A stretch of DNA of 44,108 nucleotides. It comes from Acidobacteriota bacterium. GTDB lineage: Bacteria > Acidobacteriota > Vicinamibacteria > Marinacidobacterales > Marinacidobacteraceae. Location of the stretch: positions 1-44,108 of the forward strand of contig VXNL01000006.1 in the NCBI GenBank assembly GCA_009840635.1, read 5' to 3'. Below the pieces are notes generated by a model. That model saw only the letters and a list, made by a program, of their open reading frames with translations, was not told the DNA's origin and did not search any database. Positions 1 to 8,172 of this stretch are shown here, in pieces; positions within the stretch are counted from its first letter, which is position 1, and each line of letters opens with the position of its first letter. Made by a program: the position numbers and the translations under genes.

Positions 1-1
1 C

Positions 2-730
2 CCCCCGGGGGGCGTCGGGGGTGTCGAGAGGGGGGCCGCCCCCTCCGGAAACCGGGTGCGGCAGCCCGCGGGGTGGGACGGGGGCAGGGTCGGCGAGCTG
101 CTCTACGGCGCGGACCGGGTGGAGGAGCCGGTGCGGGCCAACTATCTGGAGTTCGGGGCGACGCCGCCGAAGGTGCTCGGCCAGTTCCGGCGCACCTACA
201 TCCTCGCCGAGGAGCGTTCGGAACTGCTCCTCATCGACCAGCACGCCGCGGATGAACGGGTCATCTTCAACCGGTTGATGGACGCGTCGAGCGGGGTCCG
301 GACACAGGAACTTCTTCAGCCGGTGCCGCTCGAACTCTCGCCGGTGGAGCGGGCGGCGCTCGCGGACGAGCACGAGCGGCTGGCCGCCGCCGGCTTCGAC
401 ATCGAACCCTTCGGCGGTGATGCCTGGATCCTCCGGGGAGTGCCGGAAGCGCTGGGAGTGGGCCGGGGCCTCGACGTCCTCATGCGCTCGCTCGCTTCCG
501 AGGAGATCGAGTGCGCGGCCGCCGCCACCCACGACGCCCGCGCCAGGATCATGGCGCGGGTCGCCTGCCATGCCGCGGTGACCGCCGGGGTCACCCTTAC
601 CACCGAGCGAATGGACGAAGTGCTCGCCTCGCTCTGGGGAACGGCGCATCCCTCGACCTGCCCGCACGGCCGCCCCACGGTGCTGCGCCTCGACCTGCCG
701 TTCATCGAGCGGCGTTTCGGACGGAGCTGA
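2..730 (+). CDS. mutL: DNA mismatch repair protein MutL, C-terminal part (5' end outside window)
   Basis: MutL couples MutS mismatch recognition to downstream repair. The reading frame is open to the window edge, so only the last 242 residues are present: the end of the variable linker and the C-terminal dimerisation domain. Seen motifs are QFRRTYILAE, DQHAADER, an ACHAAV segment and the late CPHGRPT motif, all typical of this domain in nuclease-type MutL. The classical metal-binding pattern DQHA(X)2E(X)4E is incomplete here: the last acidic position is Asn (DQHAADERVIFN). The gene ends four bases before a small membrane-protein gene on the same strand. The family assignment is secure; whether this MutL still nicks DNA is open. 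Confidence 0.93.
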   Translation, partial: PPGGVGGVERGAAPSGNRVRQPAGWDGGRVGELLYGADRVEEPVRANYLEFGATPPKVLGQFRRTYILAEERSELLLIDQHAADERVIFNRLMDASSGVRTQELLQPVPLELSPVERAALADEHERLAAAGFDIEPFGGDAWILRGVPEALGVGRGLDVLMRSLASEEIECAAAATHDARARIMARVACHAAVTAGVTLTTERMDEVLASLWGTAHPSTCPHGRPTVLRLDLPFIERRFGRS

Positions 731-734
731 GCAG

Positions 735-965
735 ATGGCGTCGCGGAGCAGGAAGCCGCTTCCCACGGCGGTAACGCTCGCCTGGCTGCGTTACTTCGCC
801 GGCCGCACGCTCATGATGGTGGGGATGCTGGTGGTGACCGGCGCCGCGGCGCTCTTCTTCGGCGCCGACGCCGAGCGACGCATGCTCGTCTTTACGGCAA
901 CGGGAGCGGCGCTGTTCGTTCTCGGTTGGCTGCTCTCGAAGAAGCGGCCGCCGGCAGCGCGCTGA
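735..965 (+). CDS. small two-helix membrane protein, function unknown
   Basis: This 76-residue protein has a basic N-terminus (MASRSRKPL) and two hydrophobic segments, roughly residues 25-43 and 50-66, with a basic tail (SKKRPPAAR). That predicts a small hairpin protein of the inner membrane. A purine-rich GGAGC lies ten bases before the ATG, overlapping the mutL stop region, and the four-base gap suggests cotranscription with mutL. High third-position GC matches the neighbours, which supports it being real. I do not recognise a family and assign no function. Confidence 0.6.
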   Translation: MASRSRKPLPTAVTLAWLRYFAGRTLMMVGMLVVTGAAALFFGADAERRMLVFTATGAALFVLGWLLSKKRPPAAR

Positions 966-994
966 TCCCGGCCGGGGCTGGCTGACACGTTCCG

Positions 995-1014
995 CGAGCC
1001 GTCCCATCGGCTCG
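995..1014 (+). terminator. possible hairpin terminator after the mutL operon
   Basis: A 7-bp perfect inverted repeat (CGAGCCG / CGGCTCG) with a six-base loop lies 30 bases after the small membrane-protein gene. No T-tract follows, so intrinsic termination is uncertain. It could equally be a simple GC hairpin. Confidence 0.3.
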
Positions 1015-1067
1015 GGTCGTCCACACGGGGTAGGGCAATGCGAGTTTCGCCTGCCTTCGGTCGGCGA

Positions 1068-1103
1068 TGCCGGCCGGAGGCCGGCGCTCCGAGCCGGCGC
1101 TCC
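1068..1103 (+). repeat. REP-like palindromic element, copy A
   Basis: The core is GCCGGCC-gga-GGCCGGC (1069-1085), followed by GCTCC and a second GCCGGCGCTCC. It is related to the elements at 16331-16363 and 20116-20148, which share the TGCCGGC-NNN-GCCGGCG-TCC-AGCCG layout. It sits between the mutL operon and the convergent CBS gene. Confidence 0.5.
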
Positions 1104-1541
1104 CTACCCGCCGATACCGTCGGCCGTGAAGAAGCTGACCACCGACTCGAGTTCTTCCTTTTCCTCGTCCAGTTTGTACTTCAGCACTCGCCGAACGGTC
1201 GCCATCCCCAGGACCTCCGTGCCGTCGATGATGGGGAGATGCCGAAAATGGTTGGTGACCATGATTTCGAGAGCCTGTTCCATCGTCGTCTCGGGGCTGA
1301 TGGTCACTGGTTCGACGGTCATGGCGTCTCCCACGGCGGTGGTTTCCGGATCGCGGTGCTGTGCGACCACCCGGGTCATGAGATCCCGTTCGGTGAAGAT
1401 GCCCGCGAGGGTCCCGTCGGAGTTCATCACCGCAGCGGCGCCCGTCCGGTCCCTGACCATCGCCTTCACCGTCGCACAGATGGTCTCTTCCGGAGAAACC
1501 CGGGTCGCCGGCCGGTGGCTGATCTTGAGCAGCGGATCCAT
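1104..1541 (-). CDS. CBS-domain pair protein
   Basis: This 145-residue protein consists almost entirely of two CBS domains, the module that usually binds adenosyl nucleotides. Domain one covers about residues 8-70 (IFTERDLMTRVV at its end); domain two covers about 75-135 (AMTVEPVTISPETTMEQALEIM, HLPIIDG). A longer ORF extends upstream to 1670, but the ATG at 1541 is preceded by GAAGGA seven bases away and starts directly at MDPLLKISHRP, so I take 1541. It is divergent from bshA. Stand-alone CBS pairs often sense energy state or regulate a partner protein; no partner is evident here. Confidence 0.88.
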   Translation of the reverse strand: MDPLLKISHRPATRVSPEETICATVKAMVRDRTGAAAVMNSDGTLAGIFTERDLMTRVVAQHRDPETTAVGDAMTVEPVTISPETTMEQALEIMVTNHFRHLPIIDGTEVLGMATVRRVLKYKLDEEKEELESVVSFFTADGIGG

Positions 1542-1675
1542 GACGTTGTCCTTCGTTGATCGTGGTTTGAGAACGGCTAGTTTCGCAAAAGGTGGGCGTG
1601 ATGGCAATTTCCCCCCAAGGCGCTTGAGAAAGGGAACAGAATTGCTCGCCTCTCCGTCATAGCACCGCATCCCGC

Positions 1676-2815
1676 ATGCGCCTCGCCATCGTCTGCTACC
1701 CCACCCACGGCGGGAGCGGTGCGGTTGCCTCCGACCTGGCGATCGGGATGGCGGACGCCGGACACGAAGTCCACGTGGTGAGTTACGCGGTTCCCTTCCG
1801 CCTGCGCCGATTCCACCCGGGCGTGCGGATCCACGAGGTGGAGATCGCGTCCTACCCGCTGTTCCGCTATCCCCCGTACACGCTGGGGCTTGCGACCAAA
1901 CTGGCCGAGGTCGCCGACGAGGACGGCGACTTCGACATCATCCACGCCCACTACGCGGTGCCCAATGCCGTGAGCGCCTTCCTCGCGCGGGAGATCATCG
2001 GCGGCGGCCGCACCCGGGTGGTCACCACCCTCCACGGGACCGACATCACCCTGGTGGGGGCGGACAAGTCGTTCCACCGGGTGATCCGTTTCGCGCTGGA
2101 GCGGTCCGACGCCGTCACCGCGGTTTCCGACTATCTCGCCGACCGGACCCAGCGCGATTTCGCTCCCCACGTTCCGGTCGAGGTCATCCCCAACTTCGTG
2201 GACACCGAGTTGCCGGCCCCTGGTCCGGAGCGGTATGCCCGCGAGGCCTGGGCGCCGGCCGGCGAACGGATCCTGATGCACATCTCGAACTTCCGGCCCG
2301 TGAAACGCATCAGCGATGTGGTGCGGGTCTTCGCCGAGGTCCGCCGGCAGCTCCCCGCAAAGCTGGTCCTGGTCGGAGAAGGCCCGGAGCGGCTCTTCGC
2401 GCAGCAGCTCGTGCGGGAACTCGAACTGACTCCGGACGTCGTCTTCCTCGGCCAGCAGGACGACATCCGGGGACCCCTGGCCTGCGCGGACCTCCTGCTG
2501 CTGCCGAGCGAACAGGAGAGTTTCGGCCTGACGGCGCTGGAGGCGATGGTGAGCCGGGTGCCGGTGATCGCGACCACGATCGGCGGCCTCCCGGAAGTGG
2601 TCGCCGATGGTGAGGCCGGGCGGCTGTTCCCGGTGGGCGAAGTGCGGGGGATGGCCGCGGAAGCCGTCCGGCTCCTGACCGACGAGCCGGCGCGCCGGGC
2701 GATGGGCGATGCCGGGCGGACGCGGGCCATCACCCACTTCGCGCGGGAGGTCGTGTTGCCGCGCTACGAGGACCTCTACCGGCGGGTGATGGCCGGCGTC
2801 CCCACCGGCTGCTAG
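1676..2815 (+). CDS. bshA: N-acetyl-alpha-D-glucosaminyl L-malate synthase BshA (bacillithiol biosynthesis)
   Basis: BshA is a GT4 glycosyltransferase that joins UDP-GlcNAc to L-malate, the first step of bacillithiol synthesis. At 379 residues it has the usual family length. The BshA-specific N-terminus CYPTHGGSGAVASDLA (residues 7-22), PFRLRRFHPGVRIHEVE, YPPYTL, HAHYAVPNA and LHGTDITLVG are all visible. The C-terminal GT4 EX7E motif is E281-SFGLTAL-E289. No bshB or bshC lies in the window. Its stop codon overlaps the stop of the convergent DUF523 gene through a shared CTAG. The start ATG has no strong ribosome site, but the protein begins exactly where the family does. Confidence 0.92.
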   Translation: MRLAIVCYPTHGGSGAVASDLAIGMADAGHEVHVVSYAVPFRLRRFHPGVRIHEVEIASYPLFRYPPYTLGLATKLAEVADEDGDFDIIHAHYAVPNAVSAFLAREIIGGGRTRVVTTLHGTDITLVGADKSFHRVIRFALERSDAVTAVSDYLADRTQRDFAPHVPVEVIPNFVDTELPAPGPERYAREAWAPAGERILMHISNFRPVKRISDVVRVFAEVRRQLPAKLVLVGEGPERLFAQQLVRELELTPDVVFLGQQDDIRGPLACADLLLLPSEQESFGLTALEAMVSRVPVIATTIGGLPEVVADGEAGRLFPVGEVRGMAAEAVRLLTDEPARRAMGDAGRTRAITHFAREVVLPRYEDLYRRVMAGVPTGC

Positions 2816-3768
2816 TCGCGGTAGATCCCTTCGCGATAGGCGAGGGACCTCGGGCGCTCCGCGAGGTACGCCTGGTTCCCGAGGCTGCGAACCCCCAGTC
2901 TCGCCGCCCAGGCGGCGAGGGAACGGACCGGCACCGCCAGGGGAGTCTCCCGCGCCCGGAAGGCGGCGATCTCGTCGCCGAGGCGCGTCCGCGCCGCCGG
3001 ATCGAGCGGCTTCCCGAGGTGTCCGGCCAGGTGGAGGAGGACGTTGTGGTGGGTCCCCGCGGACGCCGGTTCGGCGAGCCCGGCGAGGAACTCGTTCCGG
3101 TATCGCGGCAGTGCGTCCCGAACGTCCCGCGCGGCGGCGAGAAAGCGGCCGAGCCGGCGGGCGGTTCCTTCCGAGTGCGCCATGAGCACCATCTTCCAGC
3201 GCGCGTGGAACTCGTAGAGGGTTCGAGCGTCGGGCGAGCCCGCGGCAAGTTCCCGAATCTCCGCGAGCGCGAACACCCGGGTCAGCCAGTGGTCCCGGCG
3301 CGCGGGGTTGTCGAGCTCCGTTTCCGAGATTCGCGGCGCCTCGGGAAGGGCCGCCGCGAGGCGGCTCGCGAAGATCCCGGTCCCGTCCTCCGAGATCACG
3401 GCGCCGCTCTCGTGAAGCTTCACGTCGCCCATGCCGCAGCTCGGTGAACGGGACTTGAGCACGATCCCGCCGACGCGGGCCTCGTCGAACCGAGCGGCGG
3501 CCTGCCGCGAGTAGTCGTCCATCAGCGGGGTCAGGTCCTCGCCCCGCGATCCGAGGAGGCGGGTTCCCCGCGGCTCGCGTTCCAAACGGATCTTGGGCCG
3601 CGGTACGCCGAGCCCGATCCCGACCTCGGGGCATTCCGACACCAGTTCAAAGGCTTCGCCGAGAGCGCCGGCGACGGTCTCGCTCCGGCGATGGCCTCCG
3701 TCGTAGCGCACCTCTTCGCCGAGAAGGCAGCCCGAAACCGCGATCCGGATCGGAGGCCGATGCTCCAT
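2812..3768 (-). CDS. DUF523 (TudS-like) - DUF1722 fusion protein
   Basis: The 318-residue protein has two domains. Residues 8-160 are DUF523, whose characterised member TudS is a [4Fe-4S] thiouracil desulfurase. The three conserved cysteines are visible: C14 in SGCLLG, C46 in SECPEVG and C111 in SPSCGMG. Residues about 190-310 are DUF1722 (YbgA-like), with YEFHARWKMVLMAHS. The fusion itself is a known arrangement. The start at 3768 lies two bases after the uracil-DNA glycosylase stop, so the two genes form an operon. Together with that neighbour, a role in handling aberrant or thiolated pyrimidines is a reasonable inference, not shown. Confidence 0.85.
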   Translation of the reverse strand: MEHRPPIRIAVSGCLLGEEVRYDGGHRRSETVAGALGEAFELVSECPEVGIGLGVPRPKIRLEREPRGTRLLGSRGEDLTPLMDDYSRQAAARFDEARVGGIVLKSRSPSCGMGDVKLHESGAVISEDGTGIFASRLAAALPEAPRISETELDNPARRDHWLTRVFALAEIRELAAGSPDARTLYEFHARWKMVLMAHSEGTARRLGRFLAAARDVRDALPRYRNEFLAGLAEPASAGTHHNVLLHLAGHLGKPLDPAARTRLGDEIAAFRARETPLAVPVRSLAAWAARLGVRSLGNQAYLAERPRSLAYREGIYRD

Positions 3769-3770
3769 CG

Positions 3771-4496
3771 TCACTCCCCGCACAGTTCCCGGGCCGTCGC
3801 GAAGACCTCGTGGAACATGGGCCGGGTGAGCCGGCCGGTGAACGTGTTCTGCTGGCTTGGGTGGTAGCTCGCGAGCAGGTGGGTTTCGGGCGCGATCCGG
3901 GCCACGGCGCCGTGGCCGAAGCGGGGGAGCGGGGCCGGGACCGCGTGGCCGAGCGCCTTCCAGGTGCGCAGAAAGGTCCGGAACGCAATCGACCCGAGTG
4001 CGAGAACCACCCGGAGCCTCGCCGCTTCGCGGAGCTCCTCCTCGAGAAAGGGTTGGCAGGCGGCGAGCTCCTCGGCGGTCGGGCGGTTGCCGGGGGGAGC
4101 GCAGTGGATCGCGGCGGTGATCCTGGTGCGGAGCAGCCGGAGCCCGTCGCCTGGATCCGGCGAATAGGGCGCCGACGAGAAACCGAACCGGTGGAGCGCT
4201 TCGTAGAGCCACTCCCCCGACCGGTCCCCGGTGAACATCCGGCCCGTTCGGTTCGCGCCGTGGGCCGCCGGGGCGAGACCCACGATGAGCAAGCGGAAAC
4301 CTTCGCCCCCTAGCGACGGGACGGGCCGCGCCCAGTACTCGCAGCCGCGAAACCGCCGGGGCGGCTCGCGGGCGACCGCTTCCCGATGGGCCACGAGGCG
4401 CGGACAGGCCCGGCAGGAGGTGACGCGCGAGTGGAAGTCGGAGGGGAGGGACACGGGCGCCCCGATTGTCGCAGCCCGTTTCAATCGCGGCCGCAT
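3771..4496 (-). CDS. family 5 uracil-DNA glycosylase (UDGb type)
   Basis: The enzyme should excise uracil, and in this family often hypoxanthine, from DNA in base-excision repair. Motif GLAPAAHGANRTGRMF (residues 73-88) is characteristic of UDGb, and HPSQQNTFTGRLT near the C-terminus is the second active-site motif. Candidate [4Fe-4S] ligands are C28, C31, C132 and C147 (CXXC followed by CX14C). The 241-residue length fits. The ATG at 4496 is the only in-frame ATG before the FeS motif; a GTG at SLPSDFHS is possible. It is the upstream gene of the DUF523-DUF1722 operon and divergent from the hydrolase at 4525. Confidence 0.9.
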   Translation of the reverse strand: MRPRLKRAATIGAPVSLPSDFHSRVTSCRACPRLVAHREAVAREPPRRFRGCEYWARPVPSLGGEGFRLLIVGLAPAAHGANRTGRMFTGDRSGEWLYEALHRFGFSSAPYSPDPGDGLRLLRTRITAAIHCAPPGNRPTAEELAACQPFLEEELREAARLRVVLALGSIAFRTFLRTWKALGHAVPAPLPRFGHGAVARIAPETHLLASYHPSQQNTFTGRLTRPMFHEVFATARELCGE

Positions 4497-4524
4497 CCGT
4501 CAGAATGTGCGGCCGGAATCCCGA

Positions 4525-5286
4525 ATGACCGCGCAGGAGCAGTTCCTCGAGCCCGACGATCCGGGACGCGCCCGCCTCGCGCTGAGCTGGGCCCCGGGAA
4601 CGGGTGCCGCAGCGCCGGTGTGGGTCTTCCTTCACGGGCTGGGGTCGGACCGACAGGGAGAAAAGGCGCTCCGGTTCCGCGATCACCTCTCCGGCCGCGG
4701 GCCCGGATTCCTCTCCCTCGACTTCACCGGACACGGCGACTCGGGGGGTGATTGCCACGGCCTTTCGCTCACCCGGAATCTGGAGGACATCGGCCGGGCG
4801 GTTTCCTTCCTTCGCGAGGAGGCGCCGCGCGCGCCGCTGATCCTGGTGGGGTCCTCGATGGGGGGAATCGCGGCGCTCTGGTACGCGGCGCTTCATCCCG
4901 GCGACGTCCACCGCGTCTTCGCGATCGCTCCCGCGTTCCTGATGGCCGCGCGCTTCGCGGCCAGCCTCTCCGCCGAGGCTCGCCGGGACTGGGCCAACCG
5001 GGGGTTCGTGCCGGTGCCGGTCGGGGACCGGGACCTCGAAATCGGCTGGGACATCGTCGCGGACGAAGACGGCTACGGGATGGAGCGGCTGGGGGAAGCG
5101 CTCCGGACGCCCTCGTTACTCCTCCACGGCGCCGAAGACGCGGTGGTGCCGCCGGAGTTGTCCCGGGACTTCGCCGGCCTCTGTCGCGCGGCGGAGCTCA
5201 CGGAAATCGAGGACGGCGACCACCGGATGAGTGAGCACAAGGATCTCCTGTTCGAGATCATGTGGACCGCCGCGGCCGCAAGCTGA
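4525..5286 (+). CDS. alpha/beta hydrolase, monoacylglycerol-lipase/esterase-like
   Basis: This 253-residue protein is an alpha/beta hydrolase without signal peptide. Visible are the oxyanion region VFLHGLGSDRQGEK, LDFTGHGDS, the nucleophile elbow GSSMGG with S111, the acid region LLLHGAEDAVVPPE and the catalytic His in GDHRMSEHKDL. The compact late segment EDGDHRM resembles short-chain esterases of the YbfF/serine aminopeptidase kind; the substrate cannot be read. The frame is open further upstream, but that part lies opposite the glycosylase gene, so the ATG at 4525 is preferred. The stop overlaps the next start (TGATG), implying translational coupling to the MscS channel gene. Confidence 0.82.
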   Translation: MTAQEQFLEPDDPGRARLALSWAPGTGAAAPVWVFLHGLGSDRQGEKALRFRDHLSGRGPGFLSLDFTGHGDSGGDCHGLSLTRNLEDIGRAVSFLREEAPRAPLILVGSSMGGIAALWYAALHPGDVHRVFAIAPAFLMAARFAASLSAEARRDWANRGFVPVPVGDRDLEIGWDIVADEDGYGMERLGEALRTPSLLLHGAEDAVVPPELSRDFAGLCRAAELTEIEDGDHRMSEHKDLLFEIMWTAAAAS

Positions 5287-6359
5287 TGTCCACTCTCTTC
5301 GTCGCGCTGAGCCTCTACGCGGCGGTCCTGGTGGTCGCCTTCGGCGCCGGACTCGTGATCGAGCGGGCCGCGCGCGCCTTCTTCCGCAAGAAGGCGGAAA
5401 AGACCCAGACCGATTGGGACGACTGGCTGGCCACGGAGGGGTTCCACCTGGTGCCCTCCCTCTTGCTGGCGGTGGTCGCGACGCGGGTCCTGATGGCGAT
5501 CCGGCCACCGTCGGAGGTGGTGGCGCCGCTCGTCACCACCGGCCTGCAGGTGGTGCTGGTGCTCGCCGCCATCCGTGTCGGGGTGGACGTCGGGCTCGCG
5601 AGCCTCCGCATGCGGCAGCAGCGGCTCGGCCAGCAGGGCGTCTCCATCCTCCGCAACACCCTGGTCGGGGTGGCGCTGACCGTCGGCATCCTGGTGGTGC
5701 TGGATCAGCTCGGGATCTCGGTGGCGCCGCTGCTCGCGACCCTCGGGGTCGGGGCGCTGGCCCTCGCCCTCGCGCTGCAGCCCACCCTTGGCAACATCTT
5801 CGCTGGAATCCAGCTCGTGGCCGCCGCGCAGTTCAAGGTGGGCGATTTCCTGCGGGTCAACGACGCGGGAGTCGAGGGCTACGTGACCGACATCGGCTGG
5901 CGGACGACCACTCTCCGGACCCTGCTCGACAACCACGTGATCATCCCGAACTCGCAGCTCGCGGACTCGGTGCTGACAAACCTGCACACCCCCGATCCAC
6001 GGGTCCGGCTCAGCATCGGTGTCGGTGTCCACTACGACACCGACCTGGAGGAGGCCGACCGGATCGCGCGGGAGGTGATCCGCGAAGTCCAGGACGGGAC
6101 CGAAGCGGGGGTGTCCGGTTTCGCGGGCCACATCCGCTGGAGGGAGTTCGGAGATTCGGCGATCACGTTCGACGCGATCCTGCAAGCGAAGAAGCCGCTC
6201 GACCGTTTCGACCTGGCCAGCGCATTCATCAAGCGGCTCCACCGCCGCTACGACGAGGCCGGGATCGAAATCCCGTACCCGATCCGGAACCTCTATCTGC
6301 GCACCGGACTGGAAGTGACCGGCCCGGGCAGCGGGACGACAGGGCCGGAGGACGGATAG
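5286..6359 (+). CDS. small-conductance mechanosensitive channel, MscS family
   Basis: This 357-residue inner-membrane protein has several N-terminal hydrophobic helices followed by the pore helix and beta domain of MscS. GVGALALALALQPTLGNIFAGIQL (about residues 155-178) is the glycine/alanine-rich pore-lining helix. FKVGDFLRVNDAGVEGYVTDIGWRTTTLRTLLDNHVIIPNSQLA is the signature beta-domain stretch. Such channels open under membrane tension and protect against osmotic downshock. The ATG at 5286 overlaps the previous stop; an upstream in-frame start at 5262 is possible but would add eight residues inside the hydrolase gene. Confidence 0.9.
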   Translation: MSTLFVALSLYAAVLVVAFGAGLVIERAARAFFRKKAEKTQTDWDDWLATEGFHLVPSLLLAVVATRVLMAIRPPSEVVAPLVTTGLQVVLVLAAIRVGVDVGLASLRMRQQRLGQQGVSILRNTLVGVALTVGILVVLDQLGISVAPLLATLGVGALALALALQPTLGNIFAGIQLVAAAQFKVGDFLRVNDAGVEGYVTDIGWRTTTLRTLLDNHVIIPNSQLADSVLTNLHTPDPRVRLSIGVGVHYDTDLEEADRIAREVIREVQDGTEAGVSGFAGHIRWREFGDSAITFDAILQAKKPLDRFDLASAFIKRLHRRYDEAGIEIPYPIRNLYLRTGLEVTGPGSGTTGPEDG

Positions 6360-6406
6360 CAGGCCCCCGAATCGGGGCAAGGGTCTTCACAAGGAGGAGG
6401 TTCCAC

Positions 6407-8155
6407 GTGACAGCAGCACAATCTTCGGCGGGCGGCGCCCCGGCGTCCTCGATCCGCTACCAGCCGGACGAAAGACCGCCGGAGGCGCTCGCCTTCGGCC
6501 TCGGACTCCAGATGGCGATCCTGCAGGTCGCGGGCATCGTCCTCACGCCGGCCATCGTGATCCGCGCTGCCGGACTCGGCGAGCCCTACCTCTCCTGGGC
6601 GGTCTTCGCCGCGCTCACAGTTTGCGGTCTGTCCACCATCCTGCAGGCGAACCGCGTCGGCCGGTTCGGAGCCGGGCATGTCCTGCTCATGGGAACCTCC
6701 GGCGCCTTCATCGCGATTTCGGTCGCCGCCCTCCGGGAAGGGGGGCCGGCGCTGCTCGCGGTCCTGGTCCTCGTCTCTTCCCTGTTCCAGTTCGGTCTCG
6801 CCTTCCGGCTCACCTGGCTGCGCCGGGTGATCACCCCGACCGTCGCGGGGATCGTCATCATGCTGATCGCGGCGACCGTGATGCCCATCCTGTTCCCGCT
6901 GCTTGGCGACGTACCCGAGGGAGCCAGCCCGCTGGCGGCCCCGCTGAGCGCCGGCATCGCGCTCGCGGTGTTCGCCGGACTCGCGCTCCGGGCGAGGGGA
7001 TTCCTGCGGCTCTGGGCCCCGATCATCGGCGTGGCCGTCGGCTCCACCGCCGGCGCCCTCACCGGGATCTTCGACTTCGGGCCGGTCGCAAATGCGGGCT
7101 GGATCGGCATCCCCAGCGGGTGGCCGGGGCTCGACTTTTCCTTTGGAGCCTCCTTCTGGGCGCTCCTCCCCGCCTTCATCTTCGTGACCCTCATCGGGGC
7201 CATCGAGACGATCGGGGACTCCATCGCCATCCAGCGGGTGTCGTGGCGGAAACCCCGGGCGCCGGACTACCGGGTGGTGGCCGGCGCGGTGGCCGCCGAC
7301 GGCGTCGGCAACCTGCTCTCCGGTGTCCTCGCCACCGTCCCCAACACGACCTATTCGAACAGCATCTCGATGACGGAGTTGACCGGCGTGGCCTCGCGCC
7401 GGGTCGGGACCTGGATCGGAGTCAGTTTCCTCGGGCTCGCGTTGTTGCCCAAGGTCGCGGCCCTGTTCCTCGCGATCCCCGGCCCGGTCGTCGGCGCCTT
7501 CGGGATGGGCCTCATCGGCATCCTGTTCAGTCTGGGAATGCACATGGTCGTGAAGGACGGGATGAATCTCCAGAAGGCCGTCATCGTCGGCCTCTCCTTC
7601 TGGGTCGGCAGCGGCTTCCAGGGCGCCGCGATCTTCCCCGAGTTGCTAGAGGGCTTCTGGGGAGTCCTGTTGGACAACGGCATGACCGCCGGCGGACTGA
7701 TGGCCATCCTGCTGATGGTGTTCCTCAACCTCACCGGCGCTCGGCCGAAGCGGCTCGCCACCAGTCTCGACATGGCCGCGGGACCGAAGATCGAGGAGTT
7801 CCTGACCGCCGAGGCCTCCCGGCGCGGCTGGGATGGTAGTTCCACCGCCCGCCTCGTTTCGGCCGGTGAGGAGGCGCTGCTGACGCTCCTGGAGGTCGGG
7901 GAGGCAGGCGACACCACCGCCCGGCAGCTCCGCCTCACCGCGAGGACGGGACGGCGCTCCGCCGAACTGGAGTTCGTGGCGGTAGCCGGCGACGTGAACA
8001 TCGAGGACCGGATGACGATGCTCGGTGACCGGCCGGAGGTCCCCGACGAGAGCGAGATTTCCTTGCGACTCCTCCGGCACTACGCCAGTTCGGTGCGCCA
8101 CCAGAAGTACCCGGACGTGGACATCGTGACGGTGGAAGTGGAAGGGCGCGCCTGA
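6407..8155 (+). CDS. NCS2 (uracil/xanthine-type) permease with C-terminal HATPase-like domain
   Basis: Residues about 25-450 form a nucleobase:cation symporter-2: multiple membrane helices, the TM8 motif GAIETIGDSIAIQ, and the NTTYSNSISMTELTGVASRR stretch of the TM10 region. The start is GTG 6407, preceded by AAGGAGGAGG (6391-6400), the strongest ribosome site in the region. Residues about 456-582 are an extra soluble domain (GPKIEEFLTAEASRRGWDGSS, RLVSAGEEALLTLLEV, then beta-strand-like segments). The GEEALLTLLEV helix resembles the N-box helix of GHKL/HATPase anti-sigma-like domains, but no clear glycine-rich ATP lid is seen. The likely substrate is a purine or pyrimidine base; the tail may be regulatory. 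Confidence 0.85.
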   Translation: MTAAQSSAGGAPASSIRYQPDERPPEALAFGLGLQMAILQVAGIVLTPAIVIRAAGLGEPYLSWAVFAALTVCGLSTILQANRVGRFGAGHVLLMGTSGAFIAISVAALREGGPALLAVLVLVSSLFQFGLAFRLTWLRRVITPTVAGIVIMLIAATVMPILFPLLGDVPEGASPLAAPLSAGIALAVFAGLALRARGFLRLWAPIIGVAVGSTAGALTGIFDFGPVANAGWIGIPSGWPGLDFSFGASFWALLPAFIFVTLIGAIETIGDSIAIQRVSWRKPRAPDYRVVAGAVAADGVGNLLSGVLATVPNTTYSNSISMTELTGVASRRVGTWIGVSFLGLALLPKVAALFLAIPGPVVGAFGMGLIGILFSLGMHMVVKDGMNLQKAVIVGLSFWVGSGFQGAAIFPELLEGFWGVLLDNGMTAGGLMAILLMVFLNLTGARPKRLATSLDMAAGPKIEEFLTAEASRRGWDGSSTARLVSAGEEALLTLLEVGEAGDTTARQLRLTARTGRRSAELEFVAVAGDVNIEDRMTMLGDRPEVPDESEISLRLLRHYASSVRHQKYPDVDIVTVEVEGRA

Positions 8156-8172
8156 CCGCGGCGAGCGCCGAG

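Noticed and set aside
2812..4911. A 699-residue reverse ORF through the DUF523 and glycosylase genes
   Set aside because: Only the last 318 residues match a family. The upstream part is a shadow of the glycosylase and hydrolase genes in other frames.
5231..8155. A 974-residue forward ORF covering the MscS channel and the permease
   Set aside because: The first 390 residues are an out-of-frame reading of mscS. GTG 6407 with a strong AGGAGG site is the real permease start.
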